DNA from: Owenia fusiformis
Lineage: Eukaryota > Annelida > Polychaeta > Sabellida > Oweniidae
Assembly: GCA_903813345.2 (NCBI GenBank)
Contig: CAIIXF020000002.1
Coordinates: forward strand, 27,351,223-27,415,222
DNA length: 64,000 nt
Direction: 5' to 3'
Below the pieces are notes generated by a model. The model did no database searches and was not told where the DNA came from. It saw only the letters and a program-made list of their open reading frames with translations. Positions 49,001 through 60,100 of the stretch are shown here, one piece after another. Every line of letters begins with the position of its first letter. Within the stretch, counting starts at the first letter, position 1. The translations under genes were made by a program, and so were the position numbers.

Positions 49001-52000
49001 AAAATCCAAGGATACGTGTACCATTACTTAAGTGTAAGCTGCAATACCATATCGAATACCTGTACCATTACTCAATAATAACCACCAGTAAGACCATAAT
49101 AACAAGCTTAATAACTAGCTTATTGCAAGTTATTTCATACGATTTTGTCTTGTGTGTCCTAATGAGATAGTTTTGAATTTCGAAAACCGGGTGAAATTGG
49201 TTATAGTAAATTGAATATGATAATCAGAGCCAGAAAACAGAGATACATGTACGTAGCTAAAATAATGGGGAATTAAAAATAGCCTCAAATAAAGTGCAAT
49301 CATGAACTCTCTTGAAAGCCCATGCTCTAATCAAAGTAATCTTGGGATATCCTGTCCATAAAAAGCAAGAACCCAATCAAACAGTTAATTAATTGATTAT
49401 CTGGTCTAGACTAGGGTACAAGAAAAGTATTAATATATGAAGGACAGGGGGCTACTGAAACTGGTAGTTCAAGCGTATGCTTGTAATGCCTGGGTCACAT
49501 TTGCTCAGAATCATCGTTCGGCCTCCGGTTGATTGAGTATTTTGTTTAAATTGTATTAGGGTTTGAACAAAACACTCAATCGGCCGGCGCCCGGCAGATG
49601 AATTGGAGCAAATGGGACCTAGGCATATGAGGGGCAACATTTTAGATATAGTATTGTTTGAAATCCTGGGAAAATGCACTCCCCCAATTTTGCAAATATG
49701 GTCTGGTGCTAATGAACCCTCTAATTTGTTTTACGTTTACATGAGCAACTAACAAATATATTTATTCTCATTCTGTCTCAGCTTAGTTTTAATTAAATTT
49801 TACCCCCACCCTTCGAACGTCTTTGTCTCCCTGATTTTTGCAACCCTACATTCAGTTTCTTTTTAAACCAAATCAAGAACTATCCGTCCACATATCAGAT
49901 ATTAAATCAATAGTTGTTTATTATTATAAGATGTTTATAGATCATAAGCTATTTGTAATTTCAGCTATAAAATTAGCCCTCCCCCCCCCCTCTTCGCCGA
50001 CAGATAGAGATGTATTGTTTAAAATAATACTGCATCCCCGGCCAATAATTCTTTTACCACATTGAGCAGTTTGTAATTTTGAGCAATTATCAAATGTGAC
50101 CCGACCCCTGGAATAATTCAAAAGTCATTCCCTTAGCAAATGTAGGCTTCGGACCTGGTACTTATCAAGACGAAATAATTTGCGTTGATTATTGGAAATA
50201 TCCATTTAAACAGACCCTCTAATTTATGACAAGTTAACAATAAAAAAGAATGTTGCGATGCTTTTTGATTTGAGAACGCATATTTAGCTAAAGCAAAATA
50301 CGAAATATAAACTCATGCGGTAATTATGATTTAATTTACAAATACCCGGGTCCAAATATCATGAGTGTTGATTGCAATTATGTTCGATGATCGTCAACAT
50401 GAAAGAAATATATGTCTGAATAATTAGCTATAAAACATCTTTATCAAAACTTCCCTACACTTTTAAATGCTCATCTTGTCAAAGAGTACCATCCACCTGA
50501 GATTTAGATGTAGATCGAAAATCAAATTGTTTTCAAAAGTAAGTGTATTCTTTGCGTAACAAAGAGTTGTTTTGCTTCCAGGGTCCTAAATTCTTCAATT
50601 TAAATAGTAATTAATAAGATTAATAAGATCAAAAAGACTTGAGGCACTGCCGTCGCCCCATCATGATCAATACAGGTGACAATAAGCGACAGTTGTTACA
50701 GTACAAGTTATTGATTCAGGTTCATATTTGTTATAAATATAGACTTGATTACATTTCAGACCCGTAGCCAGGATTTGCCAAGAGGTGGGTTACTTTTTAA
50801 AAAATTCCAGGGGGAGTTCACTTTTGGCAATGTTAGTTCAAAAATGGCCAAAATAATTTAAAAAGTGCTCAGAATGGTGTAAAATAATGCATTTTTGGTG
50901 ACGGAGGAGGTCGCTAGAACCAATCTACTCCCCCCCTGTATACGGGCCTGCATGTGCTATCTACATATTTGACTATTTGATCAGTCCCGTAGCCAGTATT
51001 TGCCAAGGGGATCACTTAAAACGTGCTCAGAATGGTGAAACCTGCATGATTTTGAAAGACTTTTTGGCCGGGGGGGGGGGGGGGGTCGAACCCGTCGACC
51101 CCCTGGCTACGGGCCTGTTGATTGACACGGTTGAAAGTGGAGTTTGTTAATTATTCAAACTGTTCTAAAAGAGGAATATGCGTCCAATTAAAATCATATC
51201 GTGATCCTGTAAAAATGTCAGATTTAGCAAAATAAATAGGCGATCTCCATCTGCACACGTCTACACTTACGCGCACACACATACTTTAAGATTAAATTTA
51301 TTTTGATAATGATTTAAAAAACATCAATTATTATCAACATGAAATTAAAACGATTGTCAGTATATTCCAAAAGTATAATTAAGCGTGATTATAGCGCATA
51401 ACAACAGGTAGCCGGTATAATTATACTGTTTGTTTTGATAAGGCAGTGCAAAGAGATATCAAAACTCTTGACACGCTCTGTACACGCGAGGTCTTTGCAC
51501 CTCTTGACACGTCTTGGAATCTCTAGATACGCGGAGTTTCTAGACTATCTTTGCACGTCTAGAAATTGCTTGGAACTTCACATTTGACGCAGTGTATGCT
51601 CGTGTAGATCAATATGAAGAAAGATATTAAAATGTAGTAGTAAGTGCAAAGTGTAAATGCGAAGTAAGAACTGCTAAGAACATGTTGGTCCATATGAAGT
51701 CTGCTCATGTACACTGTAGGTCCATATGAAGGAAGAAAATGTAGGTCTATATGAAGTGCAGCAATACAAAGTAATAAGAATACTCGTAATACATGTTGGT
51801 CCATATGATTTGTCATCAATGTGTTACAAATAGTTTTGTAATTGCAACCAGAAGATGACTTTGCTACATTCAAACGTTTGCGTTAAAAAGTAGGGATTTT
51901 GATATTGATTGCTTGTTATTGATTGAGAAATGGTTCATCCATTTTTCAATGGTTCTGATAGAAACTTTCACATAAATTGAGATGCTATTCAATAAGTCAT

Positions 52001-52480
52001 GGTTGCTATGGTAACTCGTGTTTTGATCATGTGGGAATACCTTTTATTCACATGTGTTATTTTCCTTGCAGGAACTTTGGGGGTGCCACACCTGTTACTC
52101 TAGCCAAACGAAGAGGAATATCTGACCACATAATTGAAATATTAGAGAATTTAAAAAACACAAGTGAACCAATTCCTGATAAACGTTACTTTCCTCCACC
52201 CGCAGCTCCAGTGGCGCCACCTAGACTTGAACTTCCAGCTCATCCAGAGCCTGAAGATCAAGCAGATCCGCCTAGTGCTTTTGACAATATAAAAAATGCG
52301 TGGTTTGAATTCTGTACAGACTTAGGACCAGAGAAGTTGGCATGTTTATTAGTACTGGCAGTGTTTGTGTCGCTGTATGTCGCATATGCTGTATCAACAT
52401 ATTCTAAAAGACTTGTGCAAGATACAAGAATTCCTGTTCCTGTATCGGATGATAATTTCAGTGAACATATAGAGCTTTGA
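37098..52480 (+). CDS. ANKRD46: ANKRD46, ankyrin-repeat tail-anchored protein, complete
   Basis: Orthologue of ANKRD46 (ankyrin repeat small protein). Exons: 37098-37268 (MRSDVEAGQCIVHCC...), 37857-37987 (VLLDHNAELNVLDCQGNTV...) and 52072-52480 (NFGGATPVTLAKRRGIS...). GT-AG ends and phases (0, 2) agree, giving about 236 residues against 232 in human. Ankyrin repeats occupy roughly residues 8-130 (GDPNTRDRRGRTGLHIAAS, LNVLDCQGNTVMHYCGHEE, GATPVTLAKRRG). A proline-rich linker and one transmembrane helix (LACLLVLAVFVSLYVAYAV) near the C-terminus follow. The second donor lies in a unit of a tandem repeat, and the 14.1 kb last intron is nearly all transposon. A possible poly(A) signal AATAAA is at 53098-53103. 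Confidence 0.93.
37974..38512 (+). repeat. Tandem repeat that includes the ANKRD46 exon donor
   Basis: Units carry GGTCCATATGAAGTAAGTGC, AAATGCGAAGTAAGAACTGC and ATGCTCGTGTAGATCAATATG. Copies start at about 37976, 38346 and 38452, and further ones lie at 51597-51815. The first unit spans the authentic exon end ATATGAA and its GTAAGT donor, so the later units are decoy donors. Confidence 0.85.
38062..38313. mobile_element. hAT-like MITE, copy 1, with 8-bp duplication
   Basis: Ends CATCCTCCGATCACAGG and CTGCTTAGGAGGATG. Flanked by AGATCAAT on both sides (38054-38061 and 38314-38321). The empty site GTGTAGATCAATATGAAG is present in the neighbouring repeat unit near 38420. About 88% similar by eye to 56071-56319. 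Confidence 0.9.
38513..38515. repeat. TAT target duplication of the 13-kb element, left
   Basis: TAT, the partner of 51595-51597. The uninterrupted target GAAGTATGCTCGTG exists in the neighbouring repeat unit near 38410. Confidence 0.85.
38516..38745. repeat. Subterminal repeat cluster, left end of 13-kb element
   Basis: Repeated short motifs TTGACACG, ACGTGTCAA, TAGAAACT and TTTACACCTC lie in both orientations. The right-end counterpart is 51440-51594. Confidence 0.8.
38746..41030. other. Interior of 13-kb element, no gene recognised
   Basis: AT-rich sequence with short open frames only. No transposase motif, repeat array or RNA gene is visible. Confidence 0.5.
41031..41132 (+). repeat. 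Direct repeat, copy carrying the 3.58-kb insertion
   Basis: The block from TGTTAGATGATCTCT to AAGCAATTAATCCTTTT (here AGCAATTAATCCTTTT) recurs at 45080-45178. After the insertion the same sequence resumes (ATCATTAAATGTTAGATTCT) at 44721, exactly as it does without interruption after 45178. Confidence 0.85.
41414..41605 (+). CDS. Short open frame with a CxxC motif, unidentified
   Basis: 63 residues just inside the left inverted repeat of the 3.58 kb element. It contains KCYYCDTVTHYPYLRSS, a Cys-x2-Cys...His pattern that could be part of a zinc finger. The length and lack of a family match make this weak; it may be a remnant exon or chance. Confidence 0.2.
   Translation: MSNDAATPINSIISEDHKSRVEQIFKCYYCDTVTHYPYLRSSQGIQNTLPAGEDRVFSKNLYF
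42375..42528. mobile_element. ACAATTGT-ended MITE, copy 1
   Basis: Starts ACAATTGTAGACCTCTC and ends GAGAGGTTAACAATTGT. The interior holds GGTCAACTGGCAAAATTGTA and its near complement. Copies 2 and 3 follow at 42570-42703 and 43561-43728. Confidence 0.8.
42570..42703. mobile_element. ACAATTGT-ended MITE, copy 2
   Basis: Same ends and interior as 42375-42528 with a shortened centre. Confidence 0.8.
42780..43411. mobile_element. 632-bp element with TTGTTACGCGGTA ends
   Basis: Inverted ends TTGTTACGCGGTA (42780-42792) and TACCGCGTAACAA (43399-43411), flanked by AGG on both sides. Clusters of a ~20-bp motif (ATATTCACCTGCGGTATATG and its complement) occupy 42810-42890 and 43175-43400, like subterminal binding sites. 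It is nested in the 3.58 kb element. Confidence 0.7.
43561..43728. mobile_element. ACAATTGT-ended MITE, copy 3
   Basis: Starts ACAATTGTTGACCTCCCC and ends GGAGAGGTCTACAATTGT. The interior matches the other two copies. Confidence 0.8.
44178..44372 (+). CDS. Short open frame, unidentified
   Basis: 64 residues inside the 3.58 kb element, ahead of its right inverted repeat. An acceptor-like TTTTTCAG precedes ATACAATATC, so it could be a terminal exon. Content (LPPGDSVLYLVCLVYPFNF) matches no family I know. Weak. Confidence 0.2.
   Translation: MYNLYFSDTISMRLPPGDSVLYLVCLVYPFNFDIDKETKQNMLRSWTTDSHVLFMSRPTPVNRT
45190..45378 (+). CDS. Short open frame, unidentified
   Basis: 62 residues within the 13-kb element, rich in Cys and His (SDCYAGMCIKSCEQHYRGNSH). 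Starts in the second copy of the direct repeat. It could be a transposon exon remnant or chance. Confidence 0.2.
   Translation: MLDSYFILDTIKTSVSDCYAGMCIKSCEQHYRGNSHIHSHNVLQLFRKWHNPKQHVDLILQN
46896..47751. mobile_element. 856-bp Tigger/pogo-like element, TA target
   Basis: Ends CAGTAAAACCTG and CAGGTTTTACTG, flanked by TA on both sides (46894-46895, 47752-47753). A diverged, shorter and inverted relative is at 32223-32800. It is non-coding. The inner sub-repeat GGGAAAACCTRTGAACARGG occurs several times near each end. Confidence 0.9.
48614..48884. mobile_element. MITE with CGTAGCCAG ends and long poly-G tracts
   Basis: Begins CAGTGGCGTAGCCAG and ends CTGGCTACGCCTATG. Two long G tracts (about 48656-48681 and 48835-48845) lie inside. 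A fragment of the same type is near 45622-45700 (GGGCATAGCCAATTTTCAGT). Confidence 0.75.
49487..49623. mobile_element. 137-bp palindromic MITE
   Basis: ATGCCTGGGTCACATTTGCTC at the left pairs with GAGCAAATGGGACCTAGGCAT at the right. The inner parts (GGCCTCCGGTTGATTGAGT and ACTCAATCGGCCGGCGC) also pair, so most of the element folds back. Confidence 0.8.
50757..50950. mobile_element. MITE with CCGTAGCCAGG ends, copy A
   Basis: Starts CAGACCCGTAGCCAGGATTT and ends ATACGGGCCTG. The interior matches 4768-4946 (TTAAAAAGTGCTCAGAATGG). Confidence 0.75.
50982..51117. mobile_element. MITE with CCGTAGCCAG ends, copy B
   Basis: Starts CAGTCCCGTAGCCAGTATTT and ends CTGGCTACGGGCCTG, with a long G tract at 51070-51085. 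Shorter than 4768-4946. Confidence 0.75.
51440..51594. repeat. Subterminal repeat cluster, right end of 13-kb element
   Basis: ACTCTTGACACGCTC, CCTCTTGACACGTC, GTTTCTAGAC and ACGTCTAGAAATTGC mirror the motifs of 38516-38745. Confidence 0.8.
51597..51815 (+). repeat. Continuation of the ANKRD46 donor tandem repeat
   Basis: ATGCTCGTGTAGATCAATATG, AAATGCGAAGTAAGAACTGC and TGTTGGTCCATATGAAGTC continue the array interrupted at 38515 by the 13-kb element. Confidence 0.85.
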
Positions 52481-52603
52481 ATATTATTAAATTTAATAGA
52501 GAGGGGTACATTTTTTGTAATTCTGTGATGTAGGAAATGTTGTGCATTTGACATGAAGATTTTCAATTCAATTATATACCAGTCCAGACAATCTACCTTC
52601 AAA

Positions 52604-52877
52604 TTACTGGGTGTCCCAAAAAATTATACCCAATTGAAACAGGAATATCTCTTTTTTCCTTCATCGAAAAAAGCTGAACTTTTAACATGGTAAAGAGAAT
52701 CCATTTTTTAATAAGCAGTAAAAAGTTTATAGGGAATATTACTTACTGAGAACTTCTAGAGACATTTTAGAAGACAATTATACTCAAAATGATCTCCATC
52801 ATGATTGTTGACGAGCATGTGAACATTATTCCAAACATGAGAAATAATATAATTATAACTTTCGGGACACCCAGTAA
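52604..52877. mobile_element. Mariner-like MITE
   Basis: Ends TTACTGGGTGTCCCAAAA and CGGGACACCCAGTAA are inverted. These termini are typical of Tc1/mariner relatives. 274 bp, non-coding, in the ANKRD46 3' flank. Confidence 0.85.
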
Positions 52878-53644
52878 TTAATATATAATAGCCTGATGTG
52901 ATCAAAGTTTTATTTATAACAGTAATGGCTGTGCCTGTATCACCATAATTCTTGTTATTATCTCACAGTGTCTAACTACGATATATTATAAAACAAGTAT
53001 TTACAGTTAACAATTTTAACATTTTAAAACATATTACGAGAGTTTCTCGTAATGACACCATGCAAAGTAAGGCTTAATTCCAGGTATGTTGCTCTCAAAT
53101 AAATGCCCATGGGCAGTTTATATCTTAGGTCCATCAATACAAGAAACTCTAGTGGTTTGTTTCCTAATGTTGCTTTTAGGGAGCTCAACGTGAAAGTAGC
53201 GACTTTAGCATATACAGTGCGACCAAACTGAGGAGAATTCTGTTTTGGGGTAATAGCAAAATTTGTGTGTGTGATCCCATCATTTATACCCCATTATTTA
53301 TATTTCAAACCAAAAAATGGTTGCATGACTGGAAATTGCAAAGCATAGATGCATTTATTTGACCAGAAGTAATTTGGAATTTGAAATTGTACTGCTGTTA
53401 GTTTTTTGGCTCACATGGAATTGCCCACTTGTCAGTCAGTCTGCTAGTGAGCCATGTTTGGCTAATAGATCTATTTAATGGTGGTTCATACTAATAATTT
53501 ACACCATAAGTCCTGGCTTTGTTTGCCTTGTTTTGAAGAAATCAGCTTTTCACCATGTGAGGCTAAAAGGTGCCATTTTTGAAGATAACGATAGAAGTCA
53601 TGTGCTGGAGTGAAAGAAATTCTGATTAAATTTCAGTTTATTAT

Positions 53645-53765
53645 ATGTCAACACCAAAAAGTGGTGACATTTTGTTATGTTCTCCATTTTTGTGACAGCA
53701 GTTGGTGATCGGCGGTTGGCGTCTGTAACAAATGGTGGTAACATTTTGCATGTTGATGCTTTATT
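53645..53765 (+). mobile_element. Hairpin-ended short repeat family, copy 7
   Basis: ATGTCAACACC then AAAAAGTGGTGACATTTTGTTA, CTGTAACAAATGGTGG and AACATTTTGCATGTTGATGC match the family from end to end. Confidence 0.65.
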
Positions 53766-56070
53766 TAAGAGCCGTTTCACTGCAATTCATAAACATATTG
53801 TGCAATACTAAAATATTATTTATTACACATGTTTAATTATATGTACTTATAGACCATACTTATGTGTGTAATGTCGGATGACAGTTCATCTAGGTTTTTC
53901 ACTTCATTGAAATAAATAAAAATTACACCTTTAAAATCACCCAAAATATCTTAGAATATTTATTTATTCATCGGGAGCAAGAAAATGTCATGAGAGAGAC
54001 ATGCAACCTGATTATATTTAGATATTTCATTCGTTCAAAGTGAAGGGTCAAGGTCAACAGAAATGAGGTCAGCAAAGGTCATATAACGATAATGTTAGAG
54101 GTCAAGTTAACTTTTCACATTTTACTTGAACAATAGCCACAGCAAACAATACACAACAAAATAATATTATTGTATGTATTTCTACAAATTGTATTTCATA
54201 TATAGCCTGTATTCTTTAAAATGCCACATTTTAGTATTTACACAATCGTGACTAACAATATCCCACTAAATACATACATGTAGTCACAAAATTATGGAAG
54301 TTGCACGCATATAAAATGTTTGATTACACATGGCAATATACACACGTCACATAGAAAATGTCATGGGAACATAAACTATGATATTTTTTTACACAAATGA
54401 ATAAATATAACAGATTAATGAATGATACGCCATAGAATGATTCATGATTTCAAAATCAGTTATATTTAGAAAGATAGTTGCACAGAATAAACTGGTTTTT
54501 AGGATGGAAACATTACCATTTTTCTCGATTCATACTGGCCATGAGTTGAATTCACCTCACCATGTAGAAGTACATATGTATATCATAAATAAATATGAAC
54601 TCTTCAAAAAGGAGAGTGGTCTATTTTGTCTTTTTTTATATGCAATAAGGCCCCCAAAGCATAATGCAATATCCTGAGTATGTTGCGAGTATAATATGCT
54701 TGAATAAACATACCATATACATGTACATGTACTTCTAAGATGTGTATGTATATCAGTATATCCCTTGGTGGAGTACAAGGCACTCACATACCCTGACCAA
54801 TTTTTTAACTTTTTTATCAAGTCCCATATAACACTTCTCTATTCTTCATAACTTTAAAGAGAAAATATCAAAAATGTCTAAAATCATGAATTATTCTGTG
54901 AACATGAAATGATAAGAAATGGCACATAATATTTTGGAATCATATTTTTAACTTTAGAATTGTTTGTAAAGGTGCTCCTGGATATTTCATATTTCATTCA
55001 GGATGGACTTGTCAGATTATTTCTACAAAATGGAATTATACTCATTTCTCTCATTATTATGGTATTTTACAGTCAAAGACATGGCCAACCTGTCATACAG
55101 TAAAACATGTATATCCAAACACCTCCTGATGCAAATCCTTTTCAGCCTATTTTCTTAATTTGCCATAAAATTCTGAATTTCAATTCCAAATATTTCAGAG
55201 AAATGGGCATCTGAACAATAACTGAATGAAGCATCCAGGAGGACCTATTATATGACCAACTGCATTTCGTAAAAAATTTATTTTCATAAATTTTTAATCA
55301 TCAAACAATAGATTCATAGACAGCCATATAAAATGTACAATATATACAGTAATATTTACAATGACTGCTTTTTGATTGAGATATCACAATTTTTAATAAT
55401 CAATAAAAAAAATCAAGTCCAAATTTTGGTCATATTTTGAACCTATAGTTATTTAGTTGTTTAACAAATCTATCAATAAACCCTAGCACCTTACACTTAG
55501 GCCGAGTAACTTCAATTCTTGGTTTTGAGGCATGGGAACATTAATAACTTGAAGTTAACATACTCGTCCAACAAGGTTTTACTCAATATAGAGTACATAA
55601 GAAATGGAAATATGTAAACAATGGTTTTTAGCTCATATGGGTTTTGTTTTAGTTTTAATATCCAGGCTAGTCACAGGAAAATCTGAATTTTGTGAGCTTG
55701 AATACTCAAGCATTTGGCTTAACTCTCGTATCACTGTATCACAATTATATTAATAGTTAAGAATGGAAAATAAACTGAGAATCGAAACCCTTTAGCCTAA
55801 CACTAAACAAAGATACACACTTACAACATATATTTCATACATTGGGAAGGAACATACAAATAGATTGTGTTTAGCATCCCTAAGCCAGTTAAGTGGAAGC
55901 ACAGATTTCTGATGTAAATATTTGTGAATTATTCTTTTCAAAATTCAACATTATGATGTCATAATGCATTTGTTTTTCTCCTATGGGTGGCATTCCCATG
56001 AGTATGTTGGATCTGCCTAAATCAATCTGTATTCGGACTGTGTCTCCGTATTTAAACACTATGATACAAT

Positions 56071-56319
56071 CAACCTCCGATCACAGGGCTTCAAAATCCA
56101 GAATATATTCTTTCTTTTTATCCCCTGCGATAAGCAGTTAGCATTTCCCCGATTAGGAACTCGCAATCTGATTGGCTGTGGCAACATTGCGACAGAAATC
56201 ATGTATAAGTCATTGCGCAAAATAAGATCACTTGATTCAGTTTAATCGGGCACTTCCAAATTGGTTATAGCAGGGGGGAAGAAGGAGGTACGGATTCCTG
56301 ACACCTGCTTAGGAGGATG
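56071..56319. mobile_element. hAT-like MITE, copy 2, with 8-bp duplication
   Basis: Ends CAACCTCCGATCACAGG and CTGCTTAGGAGGATG, flanked by GATACAAT on both sides. Relative of 38062-38313; both contain CCCCTGCGATAAGCAGTTAG and CTGATTGGCTGT. Confidence 0.9.
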
Positions 56320-57151
56320 TGATACAATATGATAAAGCTTGTCGTAAAATGAAAATGGCATACATGGGCTTGAAAGGTCATCCGAGGTACAATTTTGAAA
56401 AACTTTTTTTTTTGATAGCCATATGCCTTGCTTTTATGAAACACTTTTGGTGATAACACCTGGTTATATTATTATCGCCAATATTATTGCCAAACCAGTA
56501 TAAATTTTACAAAAATCGTAATATTATCTTATTCTCCCTCCTATGATGCCAAAAGTAAACTAAAATTCTGATATTTACATATAAAATATACCAGTTGTTT
56601 TGTATCTGCAAGGAATGGATTAATTCTGTACTGCAATTTTACAATATCATTTTGTGTAATATTTTTTCCCTTTATGATTGAAACACAAGCTTCAATGATA
56701 TGTACACAATACATCTACTGAATATAATTAACTTAAGGTTTCAATAATAGCTAGGATCTTTGGCAAAGAAGAAATGAATTTATAACAAATGTATAATATT
56801 ATATTAGCCTGTATGAAAAAACATAATGCTTTATTTTGTATATTATTGAAATACATGTATAGTACGGTAGTTATTAATATTTCATTAAAAATTTCATGGA
56901 AAATATTAACCCTTTTTATTACTATGCTATTTTGGACAGTAATATTATGATATACAAACATAATGATTTTATTTGGCTTCCAATACGTCAATGAAAATTA
57001 AATCGGTATATATAGAGTTTCATTCAAGACTACTGTACATTATAAAATATGTTAACAGTACTATACATTCTTTTACATTGGTTTTGTAAAGATGGAATAT
57101 ATGATAACGTAAAATTCAACATTTGGCATAAATTCATGACATCCCGGAATT

Positions 57152-60100
57152 TTATAATTCTCGCAATCGTCGTAGCAAATCATCAGCCTCTGTGTCACCA
57201 GTGCCGCCATTACTTATTTGGACTTTTTCTGGCGATGGTCTTTCCCGGTCATAATTTGAAGAAGCGCTATTTCTTGGAACACGGGTACGTTTTGGTCTTA
57301 CATTAGCAGGACTTGCTCCAAGTTCATCAAAGTTCATTTCTGAACTAACGTTCATAGAGGCATCGGGACTCAAGACATTTTGTCTGGAACGCGATCTCGC
57401 CAATTGGGCCCGTCTCTCCGCTGGAAAAAGACATGAAATGATCGTATAAAAATCACAGAGGCTATGCATCCCCAAGCAAAATACAAAATTTAAAATAATA
57501 CTGAATATATTATTTTCTATCATGTCTTGCTTCAGAGAATTAAAATTATTATTTTAAGTAATGACTCAACTTCAGAACTACCTATTAAACATTGCAATAC
57601 AATATACCAGTGCAGTTGATGTATCTACGTGATATTATAATTATTTAGGAAAAGAGGAAAACAGAGTAAAATGTGCAAAGAAAATATTAAGAGTGCTCTA
57701 GAGTGTTATCCAGTACCATTAACAACTACACTAGGAGAACTGAACAAATTAAAAGAAACCTAACTCTGAGATTACATATAATCCTTCCAAAAGAAACCAT
57801 TATTAAAAATATGATTTTTCATGATCTATAATACGAAAATTATAGAATCCATTACCATGACACTTGAATTGATAATGTTAAGCTACATGTTTTAAAGAGA
57901 ACTTGGACATGTGTCGAATCATGCATAGTTCTCTAGGTTTTGCACCCTTTGTATCATTTACTTGTCTGAGTGAGTATAAATAGGTTTAAAGAAAAAAAAT
58001 TCCCTCGAAAACCGATTGAGAGTTGGACAATATTCCCTGGGGGTATTATCATTATACATGTACCACGTCCAAGTACAAATTCCCTTAAAAACACATAGCT
58101 TAACCTCCCTACTATAACTTTTCCTCTCACTTTTCTTTTGAGAGACCCATCATCATCATGATTTATTTCTAAAACAACTTATTCCATAACCTAAATGTCC
58201 ATGCTATTATTTCTATGCATTTCCCTTTTGTTGTTTTGGTTAACTGTTTATGAAAATAAAACCATTAATTCAAAGGTTAAATAAATTACATTTTTTTTGA
58301 ATTACATTGAGCTGAGCTTAATTGATAATGCACAACCTAGGGCTAAGGGCTATTTTGATGCAATTAAGGCAGAACATTAGAGAATGACTAGGGGCATGCT
58401 TGCAAATGACTTGTATTTTGCAGTCAAAGCCAAAATGTAAAAATTTATGGTATTATCCAACAGCATTTTAATACGCAAATGAACTAGATTAATAAATGTA
58501 AAAAACTATATTTTGCTATTAAATCCTTAAAATGCAACAAAAAAGGTTAGGTCATTAAAAATGCAATTATAAAAAAATGCAAAAAAATAAAAATGCAAAA
58601 ATAAGTAAATGCTGAAAAAGCAGCAATGCCAATTAATGCCAAGATGCTTTCTGATATGAAAGATTTTCCTTACAAGTCGATCTGTGGTGCAAAAATGAAA
58701 ACAAAAAATAAACAATTAAATAAAAGATAATTAAACAACAAATATTAATGAATCAAACACACAGCAATAAGCTTCATTATTAATGACAATGATGAAGTAT
58801 TTCTTAATGACATTCAGTAAAAATGTACGTGTATTTTCAAGAAAATGACATATGAAATTAGCGTTGTTCTTATTTGTTGATGATAAGTAACGTTTAAGTG
58901 AATTAAGCATTTAATGACAGAGATGTGATGGTTTAATTTTATGATTAATGTTTGATATGGATAAAGCATAACTCAAAAATTCTCAGTAGCAATTAGCCAT
59001 GCAAAGCTAGAATTGAATCATACTGCTTATGGTAGTTTTTAGAGAACCTTCAAAGCTTGTAATTTTTACAGAACCTTCAAAGATATACCACCAATTAATG
59101 TACTCAATTCACGTTAAAACTATTCATGACACATTTTGATTATTTAAAACATGCACGTCTTGAGCCAATGTGGCAGTTAAATTGACTGCATACAACGTTG
59201 TAAGACATTTAGTATGCACTACCTAAAGTTTACGCTATGAGCCTGTACAGTTTGTTTGAACCATCCAGACTGACAATAAGAATCACCAATCAGAAGCTCT
59301 GATACATTTTAGATGCGTACTAGCAAAATAATGTTTTCGCACTGGTACATGCGACAAGTTTGCCTGGTGCTCAATACAGGTGTAATTACATCCATTATTG
59401 TCATTGTCCACAAATCTTGTTTAATTCAATTCACTTAATATTCATTATCTTTATTTATTATTTATTCACTAACATGCAAACTTAGGAAAGATGCATGGTT
59501 AGTATACCTATACCACACTAAGGTTAGGGGTAGGGGTCATCTGTGAAACAGTCTTTGAAATAGAGTTCTACCTAGATTCAGAGATTCAGATTAAAAAAGA
59601 TGTAAAATTGATATGAGGATAGTCATGCGTGTTATATTGATATTTTCTGGTAATGGTATGACACAGATCACATCAAGCATTTATCAAGTAAGAATAAAAG
59701 CATACAAAATTATCATTTTGTGCCGATATTAAGTTTGGAAACTTGAGTTATTATTAAGAATTTGAAAGCATATTGGTAATTAGTTACTAGTATGTATCAT
59801 ACAAGGCATTAACATGACAAAATGTCACCACCTAAAACAATTTTGTCAATTTAAAGCAAGTTGAAAAAATACCTCTTTGACTTTTTTTGACATTGAGAAG
59901 GTCATTGAAGGTCAAATGTCAAATGTAAAGTCAGATTTGAACTTCTGAGAACATGTAGATGATTTTGAAAAAAAAATTAAGTAAATTTGAAGCAAGTTGA
60001 AAAAAGACCTTTTTGACATTGAAAAGGTCATTGAAGGTCAAATGTCAAATCTAAAGTCAGATTTGAACTTCTGAGAACATGAAGATGATTTCGAAAAAAA

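Larger units (their letters stand above)
47754..50756. other. Interior of 13-kb element, right part
   Basis: No gene recognised. Contains the MITE 48614-48884 with long G runs and the MITE 49487-49623. Poly-C runs lie near 49980-49990. Confidence 0.5.
38516..51594. mobile_element. 13.08 kb CACTG-ended DNA transposon (CMC-like)
   Basis: Left end CACTGCGTGAAATCTGGGAT and right end, read inward, CACTGCGTCAAATGTGAAGT match at 20 of the first 25 positions. Flanked by TAT on both sides. About 200 bp at each end are packed with short subterminal motifs in both orientations (CTCTTGACACG, TCTAGAAAC, TTTGCACCTC), as in CACTA/EnSpm elements. CACTG ends plus a 3-bp duplication fit the CACTA-Mirage-Chapaev group. 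No transposase was recognised, so it is non-autonomous or decayed. It fills 93% of the ANKRD46 last intron and contains several other elements. Confidence 0.88.
52481..57151. other. Convergent intergenic region between ANKRD46 and DIAPH
   Basis: Holds the two 3' UTRs, a mariner-type MITE at 52604-52877, a hairpin-family copy at 53645-53765 and a hAT-like MITE at 56071-56319. No further gene is supported. Confidence 0.6.

Noticed and set aside
57049-57306. Plus-strand frame over the last DIAPH exon
   Set aside because: Antisense shadow of the DIAPH terminal exon.
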